Shown here: positions 1-10,600 of the stretch, in pieces
How the letters are laid out: every line of letters starts with the position of its first letter
How positions within the stretch are numbered: position 1 is the stretch's first letter
DNA from: an uncultured Prevotellaceae bacterium
GTDB lineage: Bacteria; Bacteroidota; Bacteroidia; Bacteroidales; Bacteroidaceae
DNA: 64,000 nucleotides
Direction: 5' to 3'
NCBI GenBank assembly: GCA_900316985.1
Contig: ONFE01000009.1
Location: 1 to 64,000 of the forward strand
Made by a program: the position numbers and the translations under genes
Notes under the pieces: generated by a model
Seen by the model: only the letters and a program-made list of their open reading frames with translations
Told to the model about the DNA's origin: nothing
The model's database searches: none

Positions 1-1
1 G

Positions 2-2644
2 TTGCACTGGGTGGGTGCACAGCCAACGGTGGCGCGCCCCGTAGCCTTCGGTGTTCCTTTCGATGAAGGAGAAGTGAAAGAAAACACGCCGATGGCGCTG
101 ACCGATGCTTCAGGGAATTCGGTGCCTACCGATACATGGCCATTGGCCTACTGGCCCGACGGGTCGGTGAAGTGGTTGGGAGCGGCAGCGACCCCCCACC
201 AACTCCCCCGAGGGGGAGAGTTGTTCCTTTCTGTTCAGAAAGGTAAAAAGAAAGCTTCCCGTGAGGCGGGTCTTCAGATTGCAGAAACGGCATCGGGACT
301 GCGGGTAACTACCGACTCGCTTACGGCATTCATTCCCAAGCAGGGAGCCTTCTTAATGGATTCCCTCTTGTTGCAGAACCGGAAAGTGGCAGAGCGCCTG
401 CGTTTGGTCTGTACCACGCAAAGCGAGCCCTATAGGGAAACCACCAGGCAGATTAATTTTTCCGACTACCAGAGCGAGATTTGTTCGGCCATCGTGGAAC
501 GGAAAGGCAAAGTGAGTGCAGTGGTAAAAATTGAGGGCGTGCATGTACCATTGCTTACTCCATCTCCCTCCCTCACAGGGAGGGGTGGGGTGGGTCCTTT
601 CCCCTTCGTGGTCCGCCTCTATTTCTATCAGGGCAGCCGTGAGGTGAAGATGGTGCATTCGTTTGTGTTCGACGGCGATCAGAACCGCGACTTTATCCGA
701 GCCTTGGGCGTGAAGATGGACGTTCCGCTGCGCGACGAACTCTATAACCGCCATGTGGCTTTCTCAACCGGCAATGGCGGCGTGTGGAGCGAACCCGTGC
801 AACCGCTCGATGGAAGGCGCGAACTGCGGCTGCCTCATCCGCAATCGGGTGAGAACCGGCCACCACGTCCCGACGAGAGTCTGCCCGAGGATCATCGGGG
901 ACAGCTCACCGTGCAGCAGCAACAGATGTTGGGCCAGTGCGTGCCGGCCTACGATGCATTTGACAAAGCCAACCAGAAACTCATCGATGAATGGGCTGCA
1001 TGGAATACCTACAGGCTGTCGCAACCGTCGTCGGAAGGTTTCACCGTGCGCAAACGGGCCAATGATGATAATCCCTGGATTGGTACTTTCGACGGCCAGC
1101 GGGCCGACGGCTATGCCTTTGTAGGCGACATGACCGGTGGAATGGGTGTGGCCATGAAGAATTTCTGGCAGTCGTATCCTTCGGCGCTGGAGATAACCGA
1201 AACCAAGGGCGACAAGGCCACGCTGACGGCTTGGCTGTGGAGTCCTGATGCGGAACCCATGGACCTGCGCCATTATGATAATGTGGCCCACGGATTAAAT
1301 TCCTCTTACGAGGATGTGCAGGAGGGAATGAGCATCCCAGTGGGTATTGCCCGTACCTCTACCCTCATGCTGTTGCCAGCCGACGGCTATCATGGCAAAC
1401 TGGCTTTTGCCGCCGATGCACAGCGAATGACCAACGACGCCCTGCTGTTGCCCACACCCGAATACCTTCATCAGAAGCAGGCCTTCGGCGTCTGGAGTCT
1501 GCCCGACACGTCGAATAAAGAGCGCGCCCAAATTGAAAAACAGCTAAGCGACTATATCGACTATTATCAGAAACAAATAGAACAGCACCATTGGTATGGG
1601 TTCTGGAACTATGGCGACATGATGCATGCCTACGATGCCGAGCGCCACGAATGGCGCTACGACGTGGGAGGATTTGCCTGGGACAATACCGAACTGGCCA
1701 GCAATATGTGGCTGTGGTATAGTTTCCTGCGAACGGGAAGGGCCGATATCTGGCAGATGGCTGAGGCAATGACCCGCCATACGGCCGAGGTGGACGTTTA
1801 TCACACGGGTCCCAATGCCATGCTGGGCAGCCGTCATAATGTGAGCCATTGGGGATGCGGCGCGAAGGAAGCACGTATCTCGCAGGCCGCCTGGAACCGT
1901 TTCTATTATTACCTGACCACCGACGAGCGAACGGGCGACCTGATGACTGACGTGAAAGATGCCGACCAGATGCTTTACACGCTCGACCCCATGCGGTTGG
2001 CACAGCCGCGGGGCGAATATCCCTGCACGGCTCCCGCCCGTTTGCGTATCGGACCCGACTGGCTGGCATACGCCGGCAACTGGATGACCGAGTGGGAACG
2101 TACACGAGACAACCGCTATCGCGACAAGATCATTGCCGGTATGAAGAGCATTGCCGCATTGCCCCATCAGCTGTTTACCGGTCCGTTGGCTTTAGGCTAC
2201 GACCCCGCCACGGGCGTCATCACCACCGAGTGCGACACATCGCTGCTTTCCACCAATCACCTGATGACCATCATGGGCGGATTTGAAATGATGAACGAGA
2301 TGATGCGTATGATAGACGTGCCGGAATGGAATGCCGCTTGGCTCGACCATGCCGCCCGCGACAAAGAGATGGCCCTGAAGGTAAGGAACAACCGTTTCCG
2401 TATCTCCCGTCTGTTGGCATACACCGCCTATCATCAGCGTGACCGAAAGAAGGCCGATGAGGCTTGGAGCGATATGCTTCGCGCCCTTGGTCGTCAGGGC
2501 GACCAGCGTTACGAGAACCGTCAGCTGCTGCCTCCCGAGGTACCCATCCCTCAGGATGAAACGCAGATGATCAGCACCAACGGTGTCTCCACCTGGAGTC
2601 TCGATGCCATCTACATGCAGGAGGTCTGTCCGCCGGGCGACTAA
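2..2644 (+). CDS. Exo-rhamnogalacturonan lyase-like protein (PcRGLX/YetA-like, PL26-type), 5' end outside window
   Basis: At least 880 residues, open from the window edge, so the true start and any signal peptide are not visible. The opening (residues about 5-60, with PVAFGVPFDEGEV and WPDGSVKWLG) is typical of the N-terminal RIFT-barrel domain of PcRGLX-like proteins. It is followed by a beta-sandwich and, from about residue 480, an alpha/alpha-toroid region rich in W, Y and H. Family members act as exo-lyases on the rhamnogalacturonan-I backbone, releasing unsaturated GalA-Rha units. Two GC-rich palindromic repeats lie in frame at about residues 63-75 and 185-199 and look like inserted loops. 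It is the only plus-strand enzyme before the PUL regulator. The PL26 assignment rests on recognition of the domain pattern, not on an alignment. Confidence 0.72.
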   Translation: MHWVGAQPTVARPVAFGVPFDEGEVKENTPMALTDASGNSVPTDTWPLAYWPDGSVKWLGAAATPHQLPRGGELFLSVQKGKKKASREAGLQIAETASGLRVTTDSLTAFIPKQGAFLMDSLLLQNRKVAERLRLVCTTQSEPYRETTRQINFSDYQSEICSAIVERKGKVSAVVKIEGVHVPLLTPSPSLTGRGGVGPFPFVVRLYFYQGSREVKMVHSFVFDGDQNRDFIRALGVKMDVPLRDELYNRHVAFSTGNGGVWSEPVQPLDGRRELRLPHPQSGENRPPRPDESLPEDHRGQLTVQQQQMLGQCVPAYDAFDKANQKLIDEWAAWNTYRLSQPSSEGFTVRKRANDDNPWIGTFDGQRADGYAFVGDMTGGMGVAMKNFWQSYPSALEITETKGDKATLTAWLWSPDAEPMDLRHYDNVAHGLNSSYEDVQEGMSIPVGIARTSTLMLLPADGYHGKLAFAADAQRMTNDALLLPTPEYLHQKQAFGVWSLPDTSNKERAQIEKQLSDYIDYYQKQIEQHHWYGFWNYGDMMHAYDAERHEWRYDVGGFAWDNTELASNMWLWYSFLRTGRADIWQMAEAMTRHTAEVDVYHTGPNAMLGSRHNVSHWGCGAKEARISQAAWNRFYYYLTTDERTGDLMTDVKDADQMLYTLDPMRLAQPRGEYPCTAPARLRIGPDWLAYAGNWMTEWERTRDNRYRDKIIAGMKSIAALPHQLFTGPLALGYDPATGVITTECDTSLLSTNHLMTIMGGFEMMNEMMRMIDVPEWNAAWLDHAARDKEMALKVRNNRFRISRLLAYTAYHQRDRKKADEAWSDMLRALGRQGDQRYENRQLLPPEVPIPQDETQMISTNGVSTWSLDAIYMQEVCPPGD
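191..225 (+). repeat. GC-rich palindromic repeat in the lyase gene, copy 1
   Basis: Core ctccccc (203-209) and gggggag (212-218). Translated in frame as TPHQLPRGGEL. Confidence 0.7.
556..596 (+). repeat. GC-rich palindromic repeat in the lyase gene, copy 2
   Basis: ctccctccctcacagggagg core, flanked by ggtggggtggg. Translated in frame as TPSPSLTGRGGVGP. Confidence 0.75.
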
Positions 2645-2645
2645 G

Positions 2646-3047
2646 CTACGGGGTTTCTGAATCGGTAACCTCGAGTGAATCTTCAACGACCTCCAGCAGC
2701 GAGTCTTCCACTATCATGTCCTCATCGTTAAACTTGGGCGGATGATGCTGGCCTACGGCAGTCACAATCATGCAAAGAAAACCGATTCCCAGTGAGGCTA
2801 TGATGCCGCAGAGGATGCCGAAGGCATGACCCCACTGGCGGGTGAACAAGGCAAAAATCATAAACACGCCCTGGACGATGATGAGGAAAATGCCCAGGAA
2901 GAGAAACGCATAGAAAAGATCTTTGAAGTCGGAAATGACCGATATCACGGAGAGGAAGAAGCATGCGATAGCTCCTGCCGTCAGCAGAAACCACCATCTT
3001 ACCATTCGTGCAAGACCGCTTCTTCTTTTGGGGGCTTCTAGTTCCAT
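2646..3047 (-). CDS. Small hypothetical inner-membrane protein
   Basis: 133 residues with three hydrophobic segments (about 15-38, 44-68, 73-98), a basic N-terminus (KRRSGLAR) and a strongly acidic C-terminal tail rich in E, D and V. No catalytic motif is visible and I do not recognise a family beyond small Bacteroidota membrane proteins. It converges with the lyase gene (one base between the stop codons) and lies just downstream of the hybrid two-component regulator on the same strand, 44 bp from its stop, so it may be a read-through member of that unit. Confidence 0.6.
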   Translation of the reverse strand: MELEAPKRRSGLARMVRWWFLLTAGAIACFFLSVISVISDFKDLFYAFLFLGIFLIIVQGVFMIFALFTRQWGHAFGILCGIIASLGIGFLCMIVTAVGQHHPPKFNDEDMIVEDSLLEVVEDSLEVTDSETP

Positions 3048-3091
3048 ATAGATTCTTTTTAAGGGTTAGTAGTTCTACGGGGGTAACGGGA

Positions 3092-6000
3092 TTACTTCCT
3101 GCTCAGGTCGTTGCGGTATTCCTTGGGTGTCTTACCGTATTTCTGGCGGAAGCATTTGGTGAAGTAACCGGGGTCGCGGAAGCCTACGATGTAGGCAATC
3201 TCGGTGAAGTTCATATCGGTGGTCTCCACGTAGCTGAGGGCTTTGGTGAGGCGGATTTCCTTCACCAAATCCACAGGGGCAAAACCCGTTAGGCTCTTCA
3301 GTTTCTTGAAGAAGGGCGAGCGCGAGAGCCCCATCTCTTCGGCCAGCGTGTTCACGTTGAATTCTTCGTTCTGCAGGTTCTTCTCGATAATCTCATGCAC
3401 GTTGCGCACGAATTCCAGGTCTTTCTGAATGAGGTGGGATTCGTAAGACTGTTGGGTGTTGGGCGTTTGATGTTGGGTGTTAGGTGTCAGCACCATCTTG
3501 CGCTGGAAGATGCGCTGCTCCTCAAGCAACTGACTGATACGCGCCTGTAGCAGGTCGCTCGAGAAGGGTTTGGTGATATAGGCATTGGCACCCGTCGAGA
3601 TGGCCTGCGTATGGATTTCGTCCCCCTGTTTGGCAGTGAGGATGATGACGGGGATGTGCGAGATGTTGAAGTCCTGCCGGATGCGCTTCAGCAGTTCCAT
3701 GCCGTCCATCTTGGGCATCATCAGGTCGCTGACGATGAGATCGGGATGATACTGATATACTTTCTTCAGGCCCTCTTCGCCGTCGTGGGCTGTGAGCACC
3801 GTGTATTTGCTCTGCAACTGCAGGCTCAACATGTGGCAAAGGTCGATATTGTCTTCGATAAGGAGTAAAGTAGGCGAACCCACCCTATGTCCCTCCCGAG
3901 GGGAGGGATTTATGTTACCTTCCTGGTTGGTTTCAGATTCCCCATCCCTTCGGGAGGGGGCTAGGGGGTGGGCTCCCACATATTCCTCTATCTCATCGTC
4001 ACTGAAATTCTCCTTCTGCGTGGGCAGTTCAATAACGAAGGCAACGCCTTTCTCCAGGTTTTCGGCCCAGATATGTCCGTGGTGCATCAGCACGAACTCG
4101 CGGCTCAGCGAGAGTCCGATGCCAGTTCCCGTTGAGGTGGTGTCGTCGTTGCGGTTATCGGCCATGGCAAAGCGCTCGAAGATTTCCTCCAGCTTGTTTT
4201 CGGGGATGCTGGCTCCGTCGTCTTCAACGCGGATAACAACCCCTTCCAACCTCCCCGAGGGGAGGCTTTCTGAATTCCCCTCCCTCGGGAGGGGTTGGGG
4301 GAGGGGTTGATGGGTCTCCATGGACACCGTAATAGTCCCTCCCTCGTGCGTATATTTAAAGGCATTATTGATAAGGTTGTTGATGACTACGCTGATTTTC
4401 TGACGGTCGCACCAGGCCATTACATGCTCGTCGGGAAGCAGGAACTCGTAACTGATGTCGCGCTCTTGGGCATGGATGCGGTACTCCTGCCGGAACATCT
4501 CCAGCATTTCGTTGAGGTCAGTGTAGGCCACGTGCATCTTCATCTTTCCGTTCTGTACCTTGCGGAAGTCGAGAATCTGGTTCACTAGCTGGAGCATCTT
4601 CTTGGCGTTGTTGTCGATAAGCGCAAGATATTCTTTTCCCGACGACGACAGACGCTCGTTTTTCTTCAGTTCCTCAATCGGACTCTTGATGAGGGTGAGC
4701 GGTGTGCGCAGTTCGTGACTGATGTTGGTGAAGAAACGGATTTTGAGTTCGGCCAGACGGTCGTTTACATAGGTTTCGTTCCGCATCTTAATCATATAGA
4801 GCACCAGCCGGAAGGCCCCGTAGAGTAGGGCAAGAAGTAGCAGCGTGTAGATGATGTAGGCCCACCACGAAGCCCACCATGGCGGCAGAATCCTGATTTC
4901 AATCACTCGCTCGGGAGCATCCTGGCCTAAGGTCTTCACGCGGAAGGTGTAGCGCCCTGGCGGCACGTTGGCATACGAGGCAATACGGTTCAATCCGTTG
5001 GAATGCCACTGGTCTTCGTAGCCGTCGAGGATATAACTGTACGACACCTGGTTCTGATCGGTGAAATTAAGCGAGGCAAACTCGATGGAGAACATGTTTT
5101 GGTTATGTTCCAGAACGATTTCCTTGGCATAGCGCACAGACCCGTTATAGATGGCAGGCTGGAAATCGTTGAGCGAACGGTTTTGCACACGGAAGTCGAC
5201 GATGTAAATAGGATACTGGCGGCTGCTCTCGCTCATCACCACCTTGGGGTCGAAAGCCAGCACGCCTTGTCGGCAGCCGATGAGGATGCGCCCGTCTTGC
5301 AGGCACAAAATGGTGTTGTCCTCCACGTTCACAACGGGGAATCCGGCATAGCGGTCGTAATTGCGGATTGTGGTCTCTCCGGTGGAATTCAGGCTGGCCA
5401 GCCCGTTTTCCGTGCAGAGCCACAGGTGGTGCTGGTGGTCCTCGATAATGCTGGAGACGACACCTCCCGAAAGCCGTTCGGTAAAGGGATAGCTCTTCAG
5501 TTGAGGGCGGTGTGTCTGCTCATTGTATCCCTCCAGCAGGTTCATGCCGCCGCCGAACATTCCCAGCCAGATGCGCCCCTTGGAGTCTTTGTAGAGCGAG
5601 AACACATCATTATCCACCGTTCCAGCATCCTGCTGTTCGCGAAAGATTTCAAAATGGATGTCTTGTGGTTTCTTGAACTTTCCTGAGAACGAAATCAGTC
5701 CGTCGGTGGTGCCCACCCACAGGCGGCCGTCAGCATCTTCAGTGATGGAACGCACGTTGAGGTAAAGCTCGTATTTCGGGTAGTCCTTGAATTCGTTGTT
5801 GCGGTTGAAGAATAGCGTCTTCCCATTGCGTTCCTCAATCAGATTCAGTCCCCCGCCGAAGGTGCAGGCCCAGATGCGGTGACGGGAGTCCTCGAAGATG
5901 TAATATACGCGGTCATCATTCAGGGAGTAGCGGTCGTCGGGGTTGTGGACAAAGTGAGAGCCCACCCCTGCCCCTCCCGAAGGGAGGGGTTGGGCTTTTA

Positions 6001-7393
6001 TAATGCCGTTGCCTTTCGTGCAGAACCAGAGATTACCGGCATGGTCCTCCATGATGTGATACACGTTGCCGATGTTGTTGACGGGCGATGGTTTCACGGT
6101 CTGCGTCTTGGGGTCAATGCAGAGCAGAGAGCCGTTGCGCGTTCCAATCCAGAGGTCCCCGTTTTTCTGCTGGAAGAGGGCGCGTATGCCTTGCGAGTCG
6201 CCTGTTTCATGCGCCTGTGAAAGCAGGTCGGGCATAAAGAACGTGAAGTTGGAAGGTGTGAAGTTCACCTTATAGACACCATTGGTAGTGGAAGACAACC
6301 AAAGTAGGCCTTCGCTGTCAATGTCCATGTCGAAGAATCGGAGGGCATTGATTGTTGTGGAGGAGAACTGTCGAAAAACAGCCACATTCTGCATCAGTCC
6401 TGTTTGATGGTCATAGCGCCACACTTCACCGTTTTCATGGAGGATGAACAGGCCGTTAGCCCCAGCGTCACAAAACTTCCGAGTGGTTATTTTTTCGCCT
6501 TGAGGAACGGGGAATCGCTGCTGGATACCCGTTTGAGGATGCTGGCAAATCAGCGTCTGGGTAATGCGGTTGAAGAACCACTGCCGTTGCTGTTTGTCAA
6601 CAAGAACCGGAATCTCCTGTGCTGAGGATGTGTTCACGGAGCCTTTCTCGCAGTCAATGACGTATGACTCGCCCTCATCGCTACCTAGATAGATTTTGTT
6701 GCCGATGTGATAATAGTAAGAATAGTGCTTTTCGGGTTTTATCAGCGATAGGTATTGGTTGCCTTTGGGACGCGGAACTACATCCAGTTTGAAATCGGTG
6801 CCCAGCCAGTAAAGATAGCGGTTGTTGACGCCAAGGATATTGTGCTGCAGCTTGAACGTTGAAGGATCGATAGCTAGCGAACCGTCGAAGATACGCTCAA
6901 TCACAATCTCCCCCTCCTTCTTCACGTTGGCCTCGTAAAGATTCTTGTTGCGGGTGAGTAGCAGCACGTGGCCGTTGCTGGCCTGCTGGATCTTAATCAC
7001 CTGCATGTTCTGCGATATCTGTTTCAGTTCGTCATAAACCTCATGGTAGTTGTCGGCATACTTGTCGTATAGATAGAGCCGGTTGTCCACGTTGCGAATC
7101 CACAGATAGCCGTCGCCGTCCTCTACAAGTGAAATCACTTTTCGCGGAGGGATGTCAGACTGCTGGCGGCTACGCGCTACAAAAGGCATGAACTTACTAC
7201 CGTCGAACGAACAGAGACCGTACCATGTGCCAAACCAAAGGAAGCCGTCCTTGTCTTTCAGCGAGCAATACACGGTGTTGCTGGGCAGTCCTTCTTCCAG
7301 CGTGTAATGCTGCACAATCATACCGTTCTGGGCATGGATGGGCATCCAGAATGCCAGCATGAGCATGAGTAACAAGGCCATTATCTTCTTCAT
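3092..7393 (-). CDS. Hybrid two-component system sensor kinase/response regulator (PUL regulator)
   Basis: 1433 residues from the chosen ATG at 7393, which gives a clear signal peptide (MKKIMALLLMLMLAFW...HAQ); the frame also opens 23 codons earlier but without a sensible leader. Order: periplasmic beta-propeller repeats (many LWIGT-like blades, about 25-740), Y_Y_Y domain (about 750-815), one membrane segment (about 830-850), HisKA with the phospho-acceptor in NISHELRTPLTL (His near 893), HATPase_c, receiver domain with DLIVSDLMMPKMDG (Asp near 1222), and AraC HTH (about 1330-1433). Such HTCS proteins bind an oligosaccharide in the periplasm and activate the adjacent SusCD operon, divergently placed here. 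Linkers carry repeat-derived insertions: two in the receiver linker, two in the HATPase region, one in the propeller, and an NTQ-rich stretch before the HTH. Confidence 0.95.
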   Translation of the reverse strand: MKKIMALLLMLMLAFWMPIHAQNGMIVQHYTLEEGLPSNTVYCSLKDKDGFLWFGTWYGLCSFDGSKFMPFVARSRQQSDIPPRKVISLVEDGDGYLWIRNVDNRLYLYDKYADNYHEVYDELKQISQNMQVIKIQQASNGHVLLLTRNKNLYEANVKKEGEIVIERIFDGSLAIDPSTFKLQHNILGVNNRYLYWLGTDFKLDVVPRPKGNQYLSLIKPEKHYSYYYHIGNKIYLGSDEGESYVIDCEKGSVNTSSAQEIPVLVDKQQRQWFFNRITQTLICQHPQTGIQQRFPVPQGEKITTRKFCDAGANGLFILHENGEVWRYDHQTGLMQNVAVFRQFSSTTINALRFFDMDIDSEGLLWLSSTTNGVYKVNFTPSNFTFFMPDLLSQAHETGDSQGIRALFQQKNGDLWIGTRNGSLLCIDPKTQTVKPSPVNNIGNVYHIMEDHAGNLWFCTKGNGIIKAQPLPSGGAGVGSHFVHNPDDRYSLNDDRVYYIFEDSRHRIWACTFGGGLNLIEERNGKTLFFNRNNEFKDYPKYELYLNVRSITEDADGRLWVGTTDGLISFSGKFKKPQDIHFEIFREQQDAGTVDNDVFSLYKDSKGRIWLGMFGGGMNLLEGYNEQTHRPQLKSYPFTERLSGGVVSSIIEDHQHHLWLCTENGLASLNSTGETTIRNYDRYAGFPVVNVEDNTILCLQDGRILIGCRQGVLAFDPKVVMSESSRQYPIYIVDFRVQNRSLNDFQPAIYNGSVRYAKEIVLEHNQNMFSIEFASLNFTDQNQVSYSYILDGYEDQWHSNGLNRIASYANVPPGRYTFRVKTLGQDAPERVIEIRILPPWWASWWAYIIYTLLLLALLYGAFRLVLYMIKMRNETYVNDRLAELKIRFFTNISHELRTPLTLIKSPIEELKKNERLSSSGKEYLALIDNNAKKMLQLVNQILDFRKVQNGKMKMHVAYTDLNEMLEMFRQEYRIHAQERDISYEFLLPDEHVMAWCDRQKISVVINNLINNAFKYTHEGGTITVSMETHQPLPQPLPREGNSESLPSGRLEGVVIRVEDDGASIPENKLEEIFERFAMADNRNDDTTSTGTGIGLSLSREFVLMHHGHIWAENLEKGVAFVIELPTQKENFSDDEIEEYVGAHPLAPSRRDGESETNQEGNINPSPREGHRVGSPTLLLIEDNIDLCHMLSLQLQSKYTVLTAHDGEEGLKKVYQYHPDLIVSDLMMPKMDGMELLKRIRQDFNISHIPVIILTAKQGDEIHTQAISTGANAYITKPFSSDLLQARISQLLEEQRIFQRKMVLTPNTQHQTPNTQQSYESHLIQKDLEFVRNVHEIIEKNLQNEEFNVNTLAEEMGLSRSPFFKKLKSLTGFAPVDLVKEIRLTKALSYVETTDMNFTEIAYIVGFRDPGYFTKCFRQKYGKTPKEYRNDLSRK
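3450..3488 (-). repeat. TGTTGGG-type simple repeat in the HTCS before the HTH domain
   Basis: Units tgttgggtgt/tgggcgtttga; encodes TPNTQHQTPNTQQ between the receiver and AraC domains. Confidence 0.65.
3878..3976 (-). repeat. Two GC-rich palindromic repeats in the HTCS receiver linker
   Basis: Copies at about 3878-3910 and 3937-3974, in-frame; give NPSPREGHRVG and HPLAPSRRDG between the ATPase and receiver domains. Confidence 0.75.
4239..4308 (-). repeat. Two GC-rich palindromic repeats in the HTCS ATPase domain
   Basis: Copies at about 4239-4267 and 4276-4308; protein QPLPQPLPREGN and SLPSGRLEG lie inside the HATPase_c domain, presumably as a surface loop. Confidence 0.75.
5961..5995 (-). 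repeat. GC-rich palindromic repeat in the HTCS propeller
   Basis: cccctcccgaagggaggggt core; gives QPLPSGGAGVG in a propeller blade. Confidence 0.75.
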
Positions 7394-7398
7394 GGCTA

Positions 7399-7406
7399 CA
7401 AAGTTA
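7399..7406 (-). promoter_or_regulatory. -7 promoter element of the HTCS gene
   Basis: Reads TAACTTTG on the minus strand, matching the Bacteroidota TAnnTTTG consensus. It ends only 6 bp before the chosen start codon at 7393, so the transcript would be leaderless or almost so. Confidence 0.5.
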
Positions 7407-7610
7407 CGAATAAGTGAGAACAAAAGCAAATAAAACTTGTTTAAATTAGCTTTCTTAAGCACAAGTAACCTCTGAGGTCAGAGTTAATGCAAGATTTCGT
7501 TTTTTAATTGAATATATTATCAATATTCACACAAAAAATGGTGACAATCAGGACGTTTGTGCGTCTAATAATTATAGTGAACTATTTTATACTAACCAAA
7601 ACAAAAGAAC

Positions 7611-10600
7611 ATGAACAAATCTTTAAAGACCTATTTGGCTTATGGTTTGGTAGCATCGTTGTTTGTGCCCGTCACAGTACTGGCCGACACGGCTATTCCC
7701 ACCAGCGTGCCTGTCGAAGTTCAGCAGGCGAAGTCTATCAAAGGTAATGTAGTGGACGAGAATGGCGAGCCGATGATTGGTGTCTCCATTAAGATCGTCG
7801 GAGCCAATGTCGGAGGCATCACTGACATCGAAGGAAACTTCTCTGTGAACAATGCTGAAGGCAAGCAACTCCAATTCTCTTATGCAGGTTACAAGACCCT
7901 GACGTTGGCAGCAAGCCCTGATATGAGGGTGAAGATGGAGCCGGACATGCAGGGCCTCGACGAGGTTGTGGTCATCGGTTTCGGTACAGTGAAGAAGCGC
8001 GACTTGACGGGTTCCGTAGCACAGATTAAGAGCGAAGCTATTCTGCAGACCCCGACGAGCGATGTGGCAACTGCTTTGCAGGGCCGTATTACGGGTTTGG
8101 ACGTGAGTGGCGATGAAATGCGTATTCGTGGTAACCGTTCCATCAGTGGTAGCAACGAGCCGTTGGTCATCATCGATGGTGTGCAGGGTGGTTCACTGAG
8201 CGATATCAACCCCGACGACGTTGAGAGTATCGACGTGCTGAAGGATGCCTCTTCTACTGCCATCTATGGTTCGCAAGGTGCCAATGGTGTGATTATCGTT
8301 ACAACGAAGAAGGCAGAGGCTGGCCGTTTTCTGGTCAGTTACAATGGCGACGTGACAGCTGCTTTCCGTGAGCAGCATCCCGACTATCGTTCAGGTCAGA
8401 ACTATTATGATGCCCGTATGCTGGCTGCCAAGAACGCTGGTTCGTGGACAAGTTCTGCCGATGATCTTGCCGCCATCTTCGGAGGTAGCCCTGAAGCCTA
8501 TGCTGCCTATCAGGCAGGTGCGTGGACCAATTATGAGGATCTGCTTCAGAAGTCGACTACGTGGAGCACTCGCCATACGGTCACCCTTAGCGGTGGTAAT
8601 GAGCGTACGCAGGCTCGATTCAGCGTGGGCTATGCCAACAACGGTAGCAAGTGGAAGGAGAGCGGTGGTAATGACCGCTATACACTCCGTGCCAATATTG
8701 ACCACAATATTCGTGAATGGATCAATGGTGGCGTCACTTTCCAGTTGACACATAACCGTGCTGAACATTCTCCGTATGAAGAGGCCTCCACTACCGATAT
8801 GCAACTCGGTTCTCCATATGGTTATTATGATTACAATTCACAGAAATATGTTATCGGTAACGAACTGGTGGAGCGCCCACTGGATGCCGGAGGCTATGTG
8901 AACCCGCTCATCAATACCTTTGGTGACGACCGTTATAAGAGAGAAACCTATGGTACAAATGTTGTGGCAAATGGTTATCTGGACATTCATCCCATCGACG
9001 GTCTGTCATTGCGCACGCAGTTTAATGCCCACATCACGAACTCATCCGACGGTCGTTTTACCGCAGGCAATGCTGCAACGCAAACCTACAACGGCACGAA
9101 CGAAACCACGGCCTATGAGATCAAGGCCAACAGTCTCTATACGGAATGGAACAACATCCTGACCTATCAGTTCAAGATGCTGCCTGAGGAACATCATCTT
9201 AGCGCTACCGCACTGACCTCATGGAACAAGCGTAAGTATGACAATCTGGATGCCACATCCAAAGGTCAGACACTGGCCTCTAACCTGTGGTGGAATCTGG
9301 CTTCAAATGATGGTGGCGCAGGCCACATGACCCATTCCAGTTACTACGAGCAGGAGCAGAGTTTCTCTTATGCTTTCCGTATCAACTATGACTGGATGAG
9401 CCGTTATCTGTTTACTGCATCCGTACGCCGTGACGGTGCTTCGCGCCTGGCTGAAGGCCATAAGTGGGAGACGTTCCCATCAGCAGCTGTAGCATGGCGT
9501 GTCAGCGATGAGCCTTTCATGAAAAGTACCAAGTCATGGCTCGACGACCTGAAGATTCGTGCCACGTATGGTGTCACGGGTAACTCTGGTATTCCCGTCT
9601 ATGGCACTGCATCTGGCGTGAAATTCTATAACACTAAGCTTGGCTTCCAGGACACCAGCGTAGGCCGTTACGAGTTGGGTGTGCCCGACGGTTCAAACTA
9701 TATTATCGGTAACAAGGATACCAAGTGGGAGATGTCATACACTTGGGACATTGGTTTCGATGCCATGTTGTTTAACAACCGTTTGAGCATTACCTTCGAC
9801 TGGTATAACACGAAAACCAAGGACCTGATCATGGCCCGTAACCTTCCTACCACCTCCGGTAATGACGGTGCCTTCCAGACCTACACCAATATAGGTTCTA
9901 CACGCAACCGCGGTTGGGAGTTGACGGTCAACAGCCGCAATATAGTAACGCGCGACTTCCAGTGGAACTCCACCCTGTCGCTTTCCGCCAACAGTGAGAA
10001 GATTCTCGAACTCTATGAAGGCAAGGAGCGCATCACGATGGGTAACAGCACACCTGAGAGCACCACACTTCAGGTGGGCCATCCCGTCCATTCATATTAT
10101 ACCTTCGATTACTTAGGCATCTGGCAGACTAGTGAGGCTGCCCAGGCAGCCCAGCTCTTTACCGATGCCAATAAGACCAAGCCGTTCCAGCCTGGTGACA
10201 TCAAGGTGAGTGATATCAATGAAGATGGGTGGATTGACCAGAGCACCGACTACACCTATGTAGGTTCACAGACGCCAAAATGGTTTGCCGGTTTCAACAA
10301 TGATTTCCGCTACAAGGATTTCGACTTGAACATCTACCTCTATGCCCGATGGGGGCACTGGGGTGACAACCCACTTGCTAATTTCCAACCTGGCACCGGT
10401 GGCAAGTACACCACGATGGACTACTGGGTCGCAGGTTCCAATGAGGGAGGTTCCTTCCCCGCCTTGATGCAGAACTACAACTTCTATGACTACAAGGGCT
10501 ATACCGCCTATTGGTATTGCGAGCAGTCATTCATCAGGCTTAAGCGTATTTCGTTGGGCTACACGCTGTCACGTACGGTAACCCGCCGGCTAGGCATCGA

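Noticed and set aside
7462..7610. HTCS binding site before susC
   Set aside because: I looked for direct or inverted repeats and found none convincing.
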